A program made the position numbers and the translations under genes. Below the pieces are notes generated by a model. It saw only the letters and a list, made by a program, of their open reading frames with translations. It searched no databases and had not been told where the DNA came from. DNA of 64,000 bases from Micromonospora carbonacea (GTDB taxonomy: Bacteria; Actinomycetota; Actinomycetes; Mycobacteriales; Micromonosporaceae): contig NZ_JACHMZ010000001.1 in assembly GCF_014205165.1 (NCBI RefSeq), positions 1,338,001 through 1,402,000 of the forward strand. The letters are read 5' to 3'. How positions within the stretch are numbered: the stretch's first letter is position 1; each line of letters starts with the position of its first letter. Shown here piece after piece: positions 27,633 through 37,900 of this stretch.

Positions 27633-28487
27633 GTGGAACAGAGTTGGACCGTGCAACGGGTGCCCGCAGCCGACGGGGCCGAGATCGTGCTCCACTCCAC
27701 CGGCGTCGGGCCGGGCATCGTCGTCGTGCACGGCGGCGGTGTCACCATCGAGATCTACCGACGGCTGGCCGACCGGCTGGCGGACCGCTTCACCGTGCAC
27801 CTCTACAACCGCCGGGGCCGGGCCGACGCGGCCGCCCGCGCCGAGCCCTACGACGGCGAGCAGGACATCGACGACCTCGCGGCGCTGCTGACCCACACCG
27901 GGGCCCGCAACGTCATCGGCCACAGCGGCGGCGGCTTCATCGCCCTGCGCGCCGCCGCGCGGCGGCTGCCGATCGGCCGGCTCGCCCTCTACGACGCGGC
28001 GGTCCAGGTCGACGGCCGGTTCCCGGCCGCGTGGCTGCCGGCCGCCCGGGACGCCGCGCGGGCCGGCGACCTCGCCCGCGCGATGGCCCTCACCGGCGCC
28101 GGCCTCAACACCCAGTCGGCCACGTCGCGCCTGCCGCTGGGCCTCCAGGTCGCCATGTGCCGGCTGTTCATCCGTACGCCCATCGGGCGCACCATGGCCG
28201 AGCTGCTGCCCACCACCCTCGACGAGACCACGCTGATCTTCCGCCACGACGGCCCGCCCGAGCAGTGGGCCGGCGTCGACGCCGAGGTGCTGCTCGCCTG
28301 CGGCGGGGCCGGGCCGCCCTACTACCGGCCGACCAACGAGGCCCTGGCGGGGGCCCTGCCGCACGCCCGCACCCTGGTGGTGCCGCGCGCGGGTCACGAC
28401 GCGCTCAACCGTGCCCCGCGCCACCTGGTCGACGCGCTCGCCGAGTTCTTCGCCGCTCCGGTCGCCTCGGAGCGGGCCGGGTCGTGA
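27633..28487 (+). CDS. Alpha/beta hydrolase
   Basis: 284 residues. The nucleophile elbow is GHSGGGF, the oxyanion-hole strand VVVHGGG, and the catalytic His is in RAGHDALNRAP near the C-terminus. The GTG start has GGGGAGG six bases upstream. It is divergent from, and presumably repressed by, the TetR gene. The substrate, possibly the TetR ligand or a related ester, is unknown. Confidence 0.88.
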   Translation: MEQSWTVQRVPAADGAEIVLHSTGVGPGIVVVHGGGVTIEIYRRLADRLADRFTVHLYNRRGRADAAARAEPYDGEQDIDDLAALLTHTGARNVIGHSGGGFIALRAAARRLPIGRLALYDAAVQVDGRFPAAWLPAARDAARAGDLARAMALTGAGLNTQSATSRLPLGLQVAMCRLFIRTPIGRTMAELLPTTLDETTLIFRHDGPPEQWAGVDAEVLLACGGAGPPYYRPTNEALAGALPHARTLVVPRAGHDALNRAPRHLVDALAEFFAAPVASERAGS

Positions 28488-28502
28488 CGACCGTCGTCGC
28501 GG

Positions 28503-28835
28503 TCAGCGGCCCCGCTGGCGGACCTTGATGCTGTCGAGGTCCGTCGCCACCGACGTGAGGTCGCGGTGGCCCGCGCCCAGCCCCCGGACGGCGGCTGCGG
28601 CGAGGGCCTCCGCCCGGCCGGTCACCACGTCCTCGGCGTCGTCGGCCGTGGCCCGGACGACGCAGCGGAAGGTGAACCCGAGGAGGGCACGCTCGTAGGT
28701 CACCGTGCCCTCCTCGGTGAACCGCGCCGCGAACACGTCGTGCTCGTCGGCCCGGGCGAGCAGCGCGGCCCGCTGCCCGGCGTCGAGCGGCGCGAACCTG
28801 CCGCGCACGATGACCTGGTACGTCTTGCCCGTCAT
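28503..28835 (-). CDS. DUF6204-like small protein
   Basis: 110 residues: MTGKTYQVIVRGRFAPLDAG, then HDVFAARFTEEGTVTYERAL and FTFRCVVRA. This pattern matches a small actinobacterial family of unknown function that I associate with DUF6204. No signal peptide. Convergent with the hydrolase gene (15-bp gap). Confidence 0.72.
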   Translation of the reverse strand: MTGKTYQVIVRGRFAPLDAGQRAALLARADEHDVFAARFTEEGTVTYERALLGFTFRCVVRATADDAEDVVTGRAEALAAAAVRGLGAGHRDLTSVATDLDSIKVRQRGR

Positions 28836-28994
28836 GGTGTGCTGCTCCCCGGTTGGTGGACGAAGTCACGACGCCGTCGGACGGCGGGTCCACCCGTCAT
28901 CGTGCCGCGACCACGGCGTACGGCAAGCGGTTTACCTGCCCGCCGCCACGACGGCGCGGGCCGCCGGGGTGACCGGCGGCCCGCCGCGGGCGGG

Positions 28995-29867
28995 TCAGTT
29001 CGCGCAGACCGCGTACGCGCGCACCTTCCAGTTGCTGCTGAACCCGTTCTCGTCCTCCATGGCCCGGACGGTCACCGTGGTCGAGGAGGTGGCCCGCATC
29101 TCGGTCAGGCGCACCTGGCCCTCGCCGCCGACGATCTCGCCGCCCACCCCGTGCACGCGCGTGCCGGCGGGGCAGGTAACCACCACCGACTGGACGGCGG
29201 CGGAACTGTAGGCGCTGTCGTCGACGACGCGCTGCTCGCCGGGGAGCGGGTCGGCGCAGATGGCGGTGGCGTCGAGCCACCAGGTGCCGGCGAAGCCGGT
29301 GTCGTCCTCGGCGCCGGCGACCACGACGCTGCTCTGCTGGATGCGCAGGTCCTCCAGGATCACCTCGCTGTTCGACGCCCCGACGACCGCGCCGCCGACC
29401 CCGATGGCGTGCTTGCCGGCGGGGCAGGACTTCTCGAACCAGTTGCTCGTGCCGAGGCTGGGCGCGGAGCTGCCGGAGACGGTGACCAGGCCGCTGGGGG
29501 CCGGGGCGCACACCGCGCTGGCGGTGACCGCCCAGTCGCCGGCGACGCCGTTGCCGTCCTCGCGGCCGGTCACCGAGAACGCGCCGCCGCCGACCAGCGG
29601 ACGCATGATGTCCATGCCGACCTGCCCGAGGCCGGAGCCGGTGACCGCGCCGCCGCCCCCGATGACGGTGGTGCCCGCCGGGCAGGTGGCGGCCTGCGAC
29701 TTCGCGACGGAGTTGCTCGGCCCGGTGGTCGTCCTGAGGCTCAGGCCGGGCACCGCCGCCACGGGCCCGGTGAGGGCCAACTGGCCGAGCACGAGCGCGC
29801 TCAGCGTCGCCCCGCCCACGGCGGCCGTGCGACGCGTCCAGCGGCTCCGGTTCGATCCTTCTCGCAT
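28995..29867 (-). CDS. Secreted protein built from three tandem repeats
   Basis: 290 residues with a signal peptide (TRRTAAVGGATLSALVLGQL to about VAAVPG). Three repeats of 75-80 residues follow, each running from CPAG(T/K)xxIGxGGxV to ED(x)xGxxxxW...AxAVCA: CPAGTTVIGGGGAV, CPAGKHAIGVGGAV and CPAGTRVHGVGGEIV. Each repeat holds two cysteines that could form a disulfide. Function is unknown. ATG start, MREGSNRSRW. Confidence 0.82.
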   Translation of the reverse strand: MREGSNRSRWTRRTAAVGGATLSALVLGQLALTGPVAAVPGLSLRTTTGPSNSVAKSQAATCPAGTTVIGGGGAVTGSGLGQVGMDIMRPLVGGGAFSVTGREDGNGVAGDWAVTASAVCAPAPSGLVTVSGSSAPSLGTSNWFEKSCPAGKHAIGVGGAVVGASNSEVILEDLRIQQSSVVVAGAEDDTGFAGTWWLDATAICADPLPGEQRVVDDSAYSSAAVQSVVVTCPAGTRVHGVGGEIVGGEGQVRLTEMRATSSTTVTVRAMEDENGFSSNWKVRAYAVCAN

Positions 29868-30060
29868 GTGTCTGACCCCTTGTCGGGAAAGCTCGGCGCG
29901 GCGGGTGTCCGGCCGAGGGTTGGCGCGTTGACACCGGTGGGAGACACGAGGGGCCGGGACGCCAACAGAAAATCGCGGAGAAGTTCTTCCGGGCCGGGCC
30001 GGCGTGCCGCCGGGGTCGGATCGGGAGCGGGAGGGGCGGACGGAGCCGGAGGTGGCCGGG

Positions 30061-30858
30061 GTGAGCTACGCGGAGGTCAACGGCCTGCGGCTGTGGCACG
30101 AGGTGCGCGGCTCGGGCCGCCCGCTGGTGCTGCTGCACGGGGGTTACGGCACGGCGGAGTCGTTCGGCCCGATCCTGCCGGCGTTCGCCGGCCGGCGGCG
30201 GGTGGTGACGGTGGACCTCCAGGGGCACGGCCGCACCGCCGACGTGGACCGCCCCCTGCGGTTCGAGACGATGGCCGACGACGTCGCCGCGCTGATCCGC
30301 CACCTGGGCCTCGGCGAGGCCGACGTGCTGGGCTATTCGCTGGGCGGCGGGGTGGCGCTGCGGATGGCGGTCCAGCATCCCGCGCTGGTGCGCCGCCTCG
30401 TGGTGGTCTCCGCGCCGTGCCGCAGCGGGGGATGGTATCCGGAGGTGCTGGCCGCGATGGCGGCCCAGGACGCGGCGACGGGGGAGCGGATGCGCGGCAC
30501 CCCGCCGCACGAGCGGTACGCCCGGGTAGCCCCCCGCCCGCAGGACTGGCCGGCGCTGTGGGCGAAGACGGGGGAGCTGCTGCGCCGCGACTACGACTGG
30601 TCGGCGCAGGTCGCCGCCCTGGCGAAGCCGACCCTGCTGGTCTTCGCCGACGCCGACTCGGTCCCGACCGGCCACGTGGCGGAGTTCTTCGGGCTGCTCG
30701 GCGGCGGCCACCGGGACGCCGGCTGGGACGGCAGCGGTCGTCCCGCGTCGCGGCTGGCCGTCCTGCCGGGCCTGACCCACTACGAGATGCTCGACTCGCC
30801 CGCGCTGCCCGCCGCCGTGCTGCCGTTCCTCACCGCCCCGGTGCGCCCTCCACAGTGA
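30061..30858 (+). CDS. Alpha/beta hydrolase
   Basis: 265 residues. Catalytic triad candidates are Ser in GYSLGGG, Asp in VFADADSVP and His in GLTHYEML. The oxyanion strand is LVLLHGGYG. GTG start with GGAGG eight bases upstream, chosen over an ATG/GTG further upstream. Its last 29 bases overlap the end of the convergent reductase gene. No substrate is indicated. Confidence 0.88.
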   Translation: MSYAEVNGLRLWHEVRGSGRPLVLLHGGYGTAESFGPILPAFAGRRRVVTVDLQGHGRTADVDRPLRFETMADDVAALIRHLGLGEADVLGYSLGGGVALRMAVQHPALVRRLVVVSAPCRSGGWYPEVLAAMAAQDAATGERMRGTPPHERYARVAPRPQDWPALWAKTGELLRRDYDWSAQVAALAKPTLLVFADADSVPTGHVAEFFGLLGGGHRDAGWDGSGRPASRLAVLPGLTHYEMLDSPALPAAVLPFLTAPVRPPQ

Positions 30859-31495
30859 CGCCCGACGAAGCCGACGGGGCCGAGGACGGCGGGGCGGGGA
30901 CGGGCGCGGGGGCCGGCGCGGCGGCGTAGTGCAGGAGGACCAGGCCGCTGTCGAACGCCCGCGTGCCGGTCAGCGTGAACCGGTGCGCCGCGAAGCCCCG
31001 GGTGGCCAGCGAGATGCCGCTGCCGGCCACGACCGGGTGCAGCTTGACGACGAGCTCGTCCACCTCGGGCAGGAGCTGGCCGGCGAGCTGCCCGCCGCCG
31101 CAGAGCCAGATGTCGCCCCCGGGCCGCCCCTTCAGCTCGCGGACGAAGGCCACCGGGTCGCCGGCGACGACCTCCGGCCCGGTGCCGGCCGACGGGGGCA
31201 GCGACCGGGAGAAGACGTACTGCCGCAGGTGGGCGTACGGGCTGGTGATGCCGGCGCGCAGCGCCGGATCGTAGGTGGCGCGGCCCATCAGCACCGTGTC
31301 GAAGCGGCCGGTGGGCCGGTCGATGCCGAGCTGCGGGTGGCTGAACGTGGGGAAGGTCTGCGGCCATCCGGCGGTGAGGTGGGCGGCGACGTCCGGCTCC
31401 AGGGGGAGGAAGTCGTAGGACCCGTCGGGGGCCGCGATGAAGCCGTCGAGGGTGCTGGCCACGTAGTACACGAGCTTGCGCAAGGGGACTCCCAT
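30830..31495 (-). CDS. Dihydrofolate reductase/RibD C-terminal family protein
   Basis: About 221 residues: RKLVYYVASTLDGFIAAPDG at the start and the NADPH-binding stretch IWLCGGGQLAGQLLPEVDEL. This subfamily (often called YyaP/YwjB-like) is common in actinobacteria and rarely a true folate enzyme. The C-terminus is a Pro/Ala tail that overlaps the hydrolase gene end. ATG at 31495 is used; a TTG one codon earlier is possible. It diverges from a TetR gene, with an operator abutting its start codon. Confidence 0.88.
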   Translation of the reverse strand: MGVPLRKLVYYVASTLDGFIAAPDGSYDFLPLEPDVAAHLTAGWPQTFPTFSHPQLGIDRPTGRFDTVLMGRATYDPALRAGITSPYAHLRQYVFSRSLPPSAGTGPEVVAGDPVAFVRELKGRPGGDIWLCGGGQLAGQLLPEVDELVVKLHPVVAGSGISLATRGFAAHRFTLTGTRAFDSGLVLLHYAAAPAPAPVPAPPSSAPSASSGVTVEGAPGR

Positions 31496-31544
31496 CAACC
31501 ACTACTGTTGTCGTGGTTGGAACGTACTACACCTGTCGTGGATG
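31496..31544. promoter_or_regulatory. Two tandem TetR-type operators
   Basis: Site 1 (31496-31519) has half-sites CAACCACTAC and GTCGTGGTTG around TGTT; 9 of 10 positions pair. Site 2 (31521-31544) keeps the same 10-4-10 layout, with AACGTACTAC and GTCGTGGATG, but pairs less well. The centres are 25 bp apart, between the divergent reductase and TetR genes. Confidence 0.75.
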
Positions 31545-31561
31545 TTGCTACCGTGTGCACC

Positions 31562-32161
31562 ATGGCCCGGAACCCCCAACGACGCGCCCTGCTCGCCGAC
31601 GCCGGGCTGCGCGTGCTCGCCGCCGCCGGAGCGCGGGGCCTCACCCACCGCGCCGTCGACGCCGAGGCGGGCGTGCCCACCGGCACCGCCTCCAACTACT
31701 TCCCCACCCGCGACGCGCTGCTCGGCGCGCTCGGCGAGCGGGTCTTCGAGCGGTACGCCCCCGACGAGGCCGTCCTCGCCCGGCTCGCCGCCCGCGAGCC
31801 CTCGGTCGACCTCACCACCGACTACGTCCGCTACATCGTCGAGCGCACCACCCGCGAGCCGTACGTCACCCGGGCGCTGATCGAGCTGCGGCTGGAGGCG
31901 GCCCGCCACCCCGAGCTGGGCCGGGGCCTGGCCGAGGTGCTCCGCCGGGGGTACGCCGACGACGTCGCCTTCCACGCCGCCGCCGGGTTACCGGGTGGCG
32001 CGTTCGAGATCGCCCTGCTCCACTATGCGGTGGACGGGTTGCTGCTCGACCTGCTCACCACGTCGATCGACGCCGGCTTCGACGCCGACGAGGTGGTCTC
32101 CGCCCTGGTGTCCCGCCTCGTCGGCGGCGCCGCCCCGCGACCCGGGGCCGCCGGCGACTGA
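31562..32161 (+). CDS. TetR-family repressor
   Basis: 199 residues. The HTH is ALLADAGLRVLAAAGARGLT, then HRAVDAEAGVPTGTASNYF and PTRDALLGALGERVFERY. The C-terminal ligand domain contains TRALIELRLEAARHPELG. ATG at 31562, with no clear ribosome-binding site, so the message may be leaderless. It is divergent from the RibD-like reductase and probably represses it through the operators at 31496-31544. Confidence 0.92.
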   Translation: MARNPQRRALLADAGLRVLAAAGARGLTHRAVDAEAGVPTGTASNYFPTRDALLGALGERVFERYAPDEAVLARLAAREPSVDLTTDYVRYIVERTTREPYVTRALIELRLEAARHPELGRGLAEVLRRGYADDVAFHAAAGLPGGAFEIALLHYAVDGLLLDLLTTSIDAGFDADEVVSALVSRLVGGAAPRPGAAGD

Positions 32162-32227
32162 CGGCGGCCCGCCCGGGCCCGGCGGGCGGCGCGCCCCCGG
32201 CCGTCCCGAAGAAACCGAAGGAGCCGC

Positions 32228-32707
32228 GTGCCGCTCACCCTCGCCCCGATGACCGACGACCAGCTCGCCCGCCTGCGGGTCGGGCTCGAACAGTCGTACG
32301 CCGAGAACCTCGCCGAGGCCCGGGGACTGTCGCTGGAGGCGGCCCGGGCCGAGGCGCTGGCCCAGATCGGCCGGCTGCTGCCCGCCGGGGTGGCCAGCCC
32401 GGGCGTCCTGCTGCGGGTGGCCCTGGTCGACGGCGAGGAGGTCGGCTGGATCTGGCTCACCCTGCCCGACGCCGACCGGCCGACGATGGCCTGGATCCAC
32501 AACATCGAGGTGCACCCCGCCCACCGGGGACGAGGGCACGCGCGGCGGATGATCGGGCTCGCCGAGGCCGAACTCGCCCGGCTCGGCGTCGACCGGCTCG
32601 GGCTGAACGTGTTCGGGCACAACACCGTGGCGATCCGGCTCTACGACAGCCTCGGCTTCCGGGTCACCGCCCAGCAGATGGTCAAGCCGCTGCCACCGCC
32701 GCGCTGA
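32228..32707 (+). CDS. GNAT N-acetyltransferase
   Basis: 159 residues. The acetyl-CoA loop is in VHPAHRGRGHARRMI, with the conserved NTVAIRLYDSLGF near the C-terminus. GTG start with GAAGGAG upstream. The acceptor substrate is unknown. Confidence 0.9.
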   Translation: MPLTLAPMTDDQLARLRVGLEQSYAENLAEARGLSLEAARAEALAQIGRLLPAGVASPGVLLRVALVDGEEVGWIWLTLPDADRPTMAWIHNIEVHPAHRGRGHARRMIGLAEAELARLGVDRLGLNVFGHNTVAIRLYDSLGFRVTAQQMVKPLPPPR

Positions 32708-32811
32708 CCCCGCGCAGGACCGCGCCGACCCCTCGCGGAACGGGACGTGTGCCCCCGCAGCCAGCGGGAAACCCACCCGGAACGCGCATCCTGCGGGGAG
32801 GAGCGAGACCA

Positions 32812-33963
32812 ATGAGGGACCGCACCGCACCGACGATCGGCGTGCTCGGCTCGTACGGCGGTCGCAACCTCGGCGACGAGGCGATCCTGAGCGGACTGCT
32901 GGCCGACCTGCGCTCGCACGAGCCCGACGCGCGGATCATCGTCTTCTCCCGCAATCCGGCACACACCGCCCGGGCCCACCCGGACGTCGAGGCGGTGCCG
33001 TGGGAGGGGGTCAGCCGGGTCGACTCGGCCGAGGTGCTGGCCGAGCTGGACCTGCTGATCCTCGGCGGCGGCGGCATCCTCTACGACCGGGAGGCGCGCC
33101 GCTACCTGCGGGTCGTGCGGGTCGCCCAGGAGCGGGGGCTGCCCCTGCTCACGTACGCGGTCGGGGTGGGTCCGCTCAGCGACGGGGTGGACACGGGCAT
33201 GGTGCGGGAGACCCTGGCCGGCGCCACCGAGGTCACCGTGCGGGACCAGGAGTCCCGGATGGTGCTGGAGGAGGCCGGACTGCTCAACCCGATCACGGTG
33301 ACCGCGGACCCCGCGTTCCTGCTGGAGCCAGAGGAGTTCCCTGAGCACCTCCTGCGCGAGGAGGGCGTGCCGAACGGCAAGCGGCTGGTGGGGCTCAGCG
33401 TGCGGGAGCCGGGCCGGGCCGCCGAGCGGCTCGACGTCGACGGCTACCACCGGCTGATCGCCCAGATCGCCGACTTCCTCATCCACCGGATCGACGCCCA
33501 CGTGCTCTTCGTGCCGATGGAACGCGACGACATCCGGCACTCGCACGGCGTGATGTCGCACATGACGGCCGCCGACCGGGGCCGCATCCTGCACGGCGAC
33601 TACTCGCCCCGGCAGGTGCTGGGGCTGATGCGGCACTTCGACCTCGCCGTCGGCATGCGACTGCACTTCCTGATCTTCTCGGCGATGGTCGGCACCCCGT
33701 TCCTGCCCCTGCCGTACGCCGGGAAGGTCTTCGACCTCGCCCAGCGGCTCGGCGTGCCCGCGCTGCGCGGCGTGGAACGCGAGGTCGAGGGGCCGCTGCT
33801 GGCCGAGGTCGACCGCCTGTGGGACGAGCGGCAGGCGCGCGCCGCGGAGACCGCCCGCCGGGTGGCGGAGGTCTGCGAGCAGGCCCGGGGCACCTCCCAG
33901 GTCACGGGTGCGGTGCTGGAGAGCCTGCGCTCGCGGACCCTGACCCGCGCCGGGGCGGCCTGA
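32812..33963 (+). CDS. Polysaccharide pyruvyl transferase family protein
   Basis: 383 residues. The N-terminal motif GVLGSYGGRNLGDEAIL and LLILGGGGILYD are characteristic of the CsaB/WcaK family, which adds ketal pyruvate to cell-wall or exopolysaccharide sugars; the C-terminal half has GMRLHFLIFSAM. GGGGAGGAG precedes the ATG. No polysaccharide genes flank it, so the acceptor is unknown. Confidence 0.9.
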   Translation: MRDRTAPTIGVLGSYGGRNLGDEAILSGLLADLRSHEPDARIIVFSRNPAHTARAHPDVEAVPWEGVSRVDSAEVLAELDLLILGGGGILYDREARRYLRVVRVAQERGLPLLTYAVGVGPLSDGVDTGMVRETLAGATEVTVRDQESRMVLEEAGLLNPITVTADPAFLLEPEEFPEHLLREEGVPNGKRLVGLSVREPGRAAERLDVDGYHRLIAQIADFLIHRIDAHVLFVPMERDDIRHSHGVMSHMTAADRGRILHGDYSPRQVLGLMRHFDLAVGMRLHFLIFSAMVGTPFLPLPYAGKVFDLAQRLGVPALRGVEREVEGPLLAEVDRLWDERQARAAETARRVAEVCEQARGTSQVTGAVLESLRSRTLTRAGAA

Positions 33964-34038
33964 CCCGAGTCGCGTGACCTGACGGTGAGGCTGGCCGGGT
34001 CGGCCCGCCGCGACGTCGTCGCAGGGGTGGCCGGCGGG

Positions 34039-34245
34039 TCAGACGGCCGGCCCCCGCCACCGGTAGAGCCACCCCGGGTCCCCGCCGACGGTCGACTCCA
34101 ACTCGTAGATCTCGGCCTCGGCCAGCCCGTGCCCGCCGAGGTGGTGGTGGGTCAGCGGCGGCCGGCCGTTGCTGTCCAGCTCCACCCTGACCGTCTGCCC
34201 GTCGGCGGTGCCGCCCGTCAGCGGGATCTCTGCCGTTGCTGCCAT
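34039..34245 (-). CDS. Small hypothetical protein
   Basis: 68 residues starting MAATAEIPLTGGTADGQTVR and ending PGWLYRWRGPAV. The C-terminal YELES...WLYRW pattern looks like a compact beta structure. The longer in-frame reading upstream to 34713 is antisense to the DinB gene and is rejected. Function is unknown. Confidence 0.6.
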   Translation of the reverse strand: MAATAEIPLTGGTADGQTVRVELDSNGRPPLTHHHLGGHGLAEAEIYELESTVGGDPGWLYRWRGPAV

Positions 34246-34405
34246 GGGCCCATCCTGCCCCGGCGCCGGACGCCCCGCCGGGCCGTCCCCCGGAGATCTT
34301 GGTGATTTCGGCTCCTCTGGGGGCACATTCGTACCGAGATCTACGCCCGACGGGGGCCGCGTGCGCGGGACAGCGCGACCAGAATCGGACAAGTAGGGTG
34401 CGGGG

Positions 34406-34927
34406 ATGGCGGAGATCAAGATCGACCCGACCCTCGGCCCCGTGTTGGCGCGCACCGGCGACGAGCGCGCGGTGCTCGAATCCTTCCTCGACTTCCACCG
34501 GGGCATCGTGCTGCGCAAGGTGGCCGGGCTCTCCGACGCCGACGCGCGTCGCCGGCTGGTGCCCTCCCGCACCACCCTCGCCGGCCTGGTGAAGCACCTG
34601 ACGCTGGTGGAGCGGAACTGGTTCCCGGCCCTGCTCGCCCCCGGGCCGGGCGATGTCCACGTCACCGGCGAGGCGGATGCGGCGGACAGCTTCACCCTCG
34701 ACGGGTCCGACACCGTCGAGTCCCTGGTGGCCGACTACGAGCGGGCGTGCGCCCGGTCCCGGGAGGTAGCGGCGCGCTTCGACCTCGACCACGTGGTGCC
34801 GCAGCCGCAGCTCGGCGAGGTCTCCCTGCGCTGGATCCTGACCCACATGATCGAGGAGACGGCCCGGCACGCCGGCCACGCCGACATCCTGCGCGAGCTG
34901 ACCGACGGCGCCACCGGCGCGATCTGA
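34406..34927 (+). CDS. DinB-like (DUF664) family protein
   Basis: 173 residues of four-helix-bundle type. Metal-ligand histidines are placed as in DinB/YfiT proteins: LVKHLTLVERNWF and THMIEETARHAGHADI. Some members of the superfamily act as mycothiol-dependent transferases; that role here is inference. ATG start MAEIKIDPTLG. Confidence 0.88.
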   Translation: MAEIKIDPTLGPVLARTGDERAVLESFLDFHRGIVLRKVAGLSDADARRRLVPSRTTLAGLVKHLTLVERNWFPALLAPGPGDVHVTGEADAADSFTLDGSDTVESLVADYERACARSREVAARFDLDHVVPQPQLGEVSLRWILTHMIEETARHAGHADILRELTDGATGAI

Positions 34928-34993
34928 CCACGGGTGCCCCGGTGGCACCGCCGGGCCCGGCTATCCTCGGGGGTCGTCGGCGGAGGGGGAGCG

Positions 34994-37900
34994 GTGCTGG
35001 TCGTCCACGGGGCGTGGCTGCCCGGCGCGGGGCTCGTCGTCTGGGCGGAGGACAGTGCCCTGCCCCCGCAGGCGCCCCGCCGGCCGGGCCGGGCCCCCCG
35101 CGAGCGCCCCCACCCGTTCGCCGCCGACCACGCGGCCCTCGCCGCCGCCCTGGCGAGCGCCGTGCCGCGGACCGGCACCCCCTCGGCCCGCCCGGCGAGC
35201 GCCGGGCCACAGCGCCCGGGGTCGCCGAGCGCACCGCCACAGAGCACGGGACCGCAGGCCCCGGCTCCCGCCGAGCCCGGGTCGGTGCTGCTGCGCCTGC
35301 CCACCCGGGCCGGCTCGCCGGCCGACTCCCCGGAACTGGTCCGCCCGGCCGTCGCCGAACCGGTCCGGGGGCCGGTCACCCTCGCCGGCTGGCGCGCTCC
35401 CGCCCTCCGGTACGCCCCGGCGGACGCGCTCGCGCTGCTGCGCGGTGCCGGTGACCGGGCCGGGGTGCCCGGCGCGACGCTGCGGCACCTCGCGGAGCTG
35501 GCCGGGTTCGCCGTCGACCTGGTCCGCCGGGGCCGGGTCCTGCCCGGCGTGGCCGGAGCACCCGAGCCCCGACCGACCGCCTTCCGCCCACTCGACGGTG
35601 CCTCCGCCGCGCCGCACACCGCCGGTGCGCCGCGGCTCGCCGGTCGGGCCGCCCGGCATCCGGGAACCGGGGCGGGTGGGGTGCGCGCCGCCGGCCCGGG
35701 TCGGGCCGGCGAGGTGGGGGCTCGGGCGGTGTGGCGGCCCCTGCTCACCGGCGCCGACGCCGCCTGGGCCCGGTCGCTCGCCCTCGCCCTGCCCCCGGCC
35801 GGGCGGGCCGCTGCCGCCGACGTGCCGGCCGGGGAACTGGTCGCCGACGCCCTCGACGCGCTCACCGACGCCGCCGCGCGGGCGGCGCTGACCCGGACCG
35901 TGCTGACCCAGGGCGGCCGCCGAAGCGGCGCGGTGCCGGCCTGGCTGGCGGCGCTCACCGCGCCGGACGGCGGGTTCGCCGCCGAGCGGGCCGCCCTCGC
36001 CGCGCTCCGCGCCGAGCTGGACGACTGGCAGCGGGACGCGGCCGGCGGCGCGGTCCGGGCCAGCTTCCGCCTGGTGGAGCCAGCCGTCGACCCGGTCGCC
36101 GACGCCCTGGCCGCCGCGCTGGACCCGACCGCTGCCACCGCCACCTCCGTCGTCACCACCGCTGCCACCGCCGCCGCTGCCACGGCCACCGCCACCGCTG
36201 TCACCGCCGGCGACGACGCCGGTGGTCCGGGCGGCGGCGCGGAGACCGGCTCCGACGCCGGGCGCTGGCGGGTGGAGTTCGGGCTCCAGGCCGCCGACGA
36301 GCCGGGACTGGTCGTGGACGCCGGGGACGTCTGGCGGTCCCCGCGTACCCCGCCCGGCCTCGCCGGCCGGCTCGACTCGCCACAGGAGACCCTGCTCGCG
36401 GAGCTGGGCCGGGCCAGCCGGCTCTGGCCCGAGCTGGACACCGCTCTGCGTACTGCGACGCCGGAGGCGCTGGAGCTGGACGTCGAGGGCGCGCACCGGT
36501 TCCTGCGCGAGGGCGCGCCGGTGCTGCACGCCGCCGGGTTCGGGGTGCTGCTGCCCGGCTGGTGGCGGCGGCCGTCGGCGCGGTTGGGCGCGCGGTTGCA
36601 GGCGCGCAGCCGTACGGCCCCCGGCACGGTCGCCGCCGCCGACGGCGGGTTCGGCCTGGACGCCCTGGTCGACTACCGGTGGGAGGTGTCCCTCGGCGAC
36701 GAGTCGATCTCCGCCGCCGAGCTGGCCGCGCTGGCGGAGCTGAAGACCCCGCTGGTGCGGCTGCGCGGGCGCTGGGTCGAGCTGGACCCGGGGCGGTTGG
36801 CCGCCGGGCTGCGGCTGCTGCGTTCGGCGGGCGAGCTGACGGTGGCCGACCTGCTGCGGCTCGGGCTGGCCGAGGCCGACTCCGCCGACACGCTGCCGGT
36901 GCTGGAGGTCGTCGCCGACGGCGCGCTGGGCGAGCTGCTCGCCGGGCAGGCCGAGCGCCGCCTCGTCCCGCTGGACCCGCCGCCGGCCTTCGCCGGGACG
37001 CTGCGGCCGTACCAGCGGCGCGGGCTGGCCTGGCTGGCGTTCCTCCAGTCGCTCGGCCTGGGCGGGGTGCTCGCCGACGACATGGGGCTGGGCAAGACGG
37101 TGCAGCTGCTCGCGCTGCTCGCCGGGGACCCGCCGGACGCCGGCCCGACCCTGCTGGTCTGTCCGATGTCGCTGGTCGGCAACTGGCAGCGGGAGGCCGC
37201 CCGGTTCACCCCGAAGCTGCGCGTGCACGTGCATCACGGTGCCGAGCGGGCGCGCGGCGACGACTTCGCCGCGGCCGTGCACGCGGCGGACCTGGTCCTC
37301 ACCACCTACTCGGTGGCCGCCCGCGACGCGGTCGACCTCGCCGGCATCGACTGGCACCGGGTCGTCGTCGACGAGGCCCAGGCGATCAAGAACGCCTCGA
37401 CCCGGCAGGCGGAGGCCGTGCGGGCGCTGCCGGCCCGGCACCGGATCGCGGTCACCGGCACGCCGGTGGAGAACCGGCTCGCCGACCTGTGGTCCATCAT
37501 GCAGTTCGCCAACCCCGGCCTGCTCGGCCCGGCCGCCAGCTTCCGCAAGGCGTACGCCGAACCGATCGAGCGGCACGGCGACGCCGACGCCGCCGAGCGG
37601 CTGCGCCGGATGACCGGCCCGTTCGTGCTGCGCCGGCTCAAGACCGACTCCTCGATCATCTCCGACCTGCCCGAGAAGCTGGAGATGGAGGTGCTGTGCA
37701 ACCTCACCGCCGAGCAGGCGGCGCTCTACCGGGCGGTGGTGGACGACATGCTGGCCCGCATCGAGTCCACCGACGGCATCGAGCGGCGCGGCCTGGTGCT
37801 GGCGGCGATGACCCGGCTCAAGCAGGTCTGCAACCATCCCGCCCAGCTCCTGCACGACGGCTCCGCCCTGCCCGGCCGCTCCGGCAAGCTGGCCCGGCTG

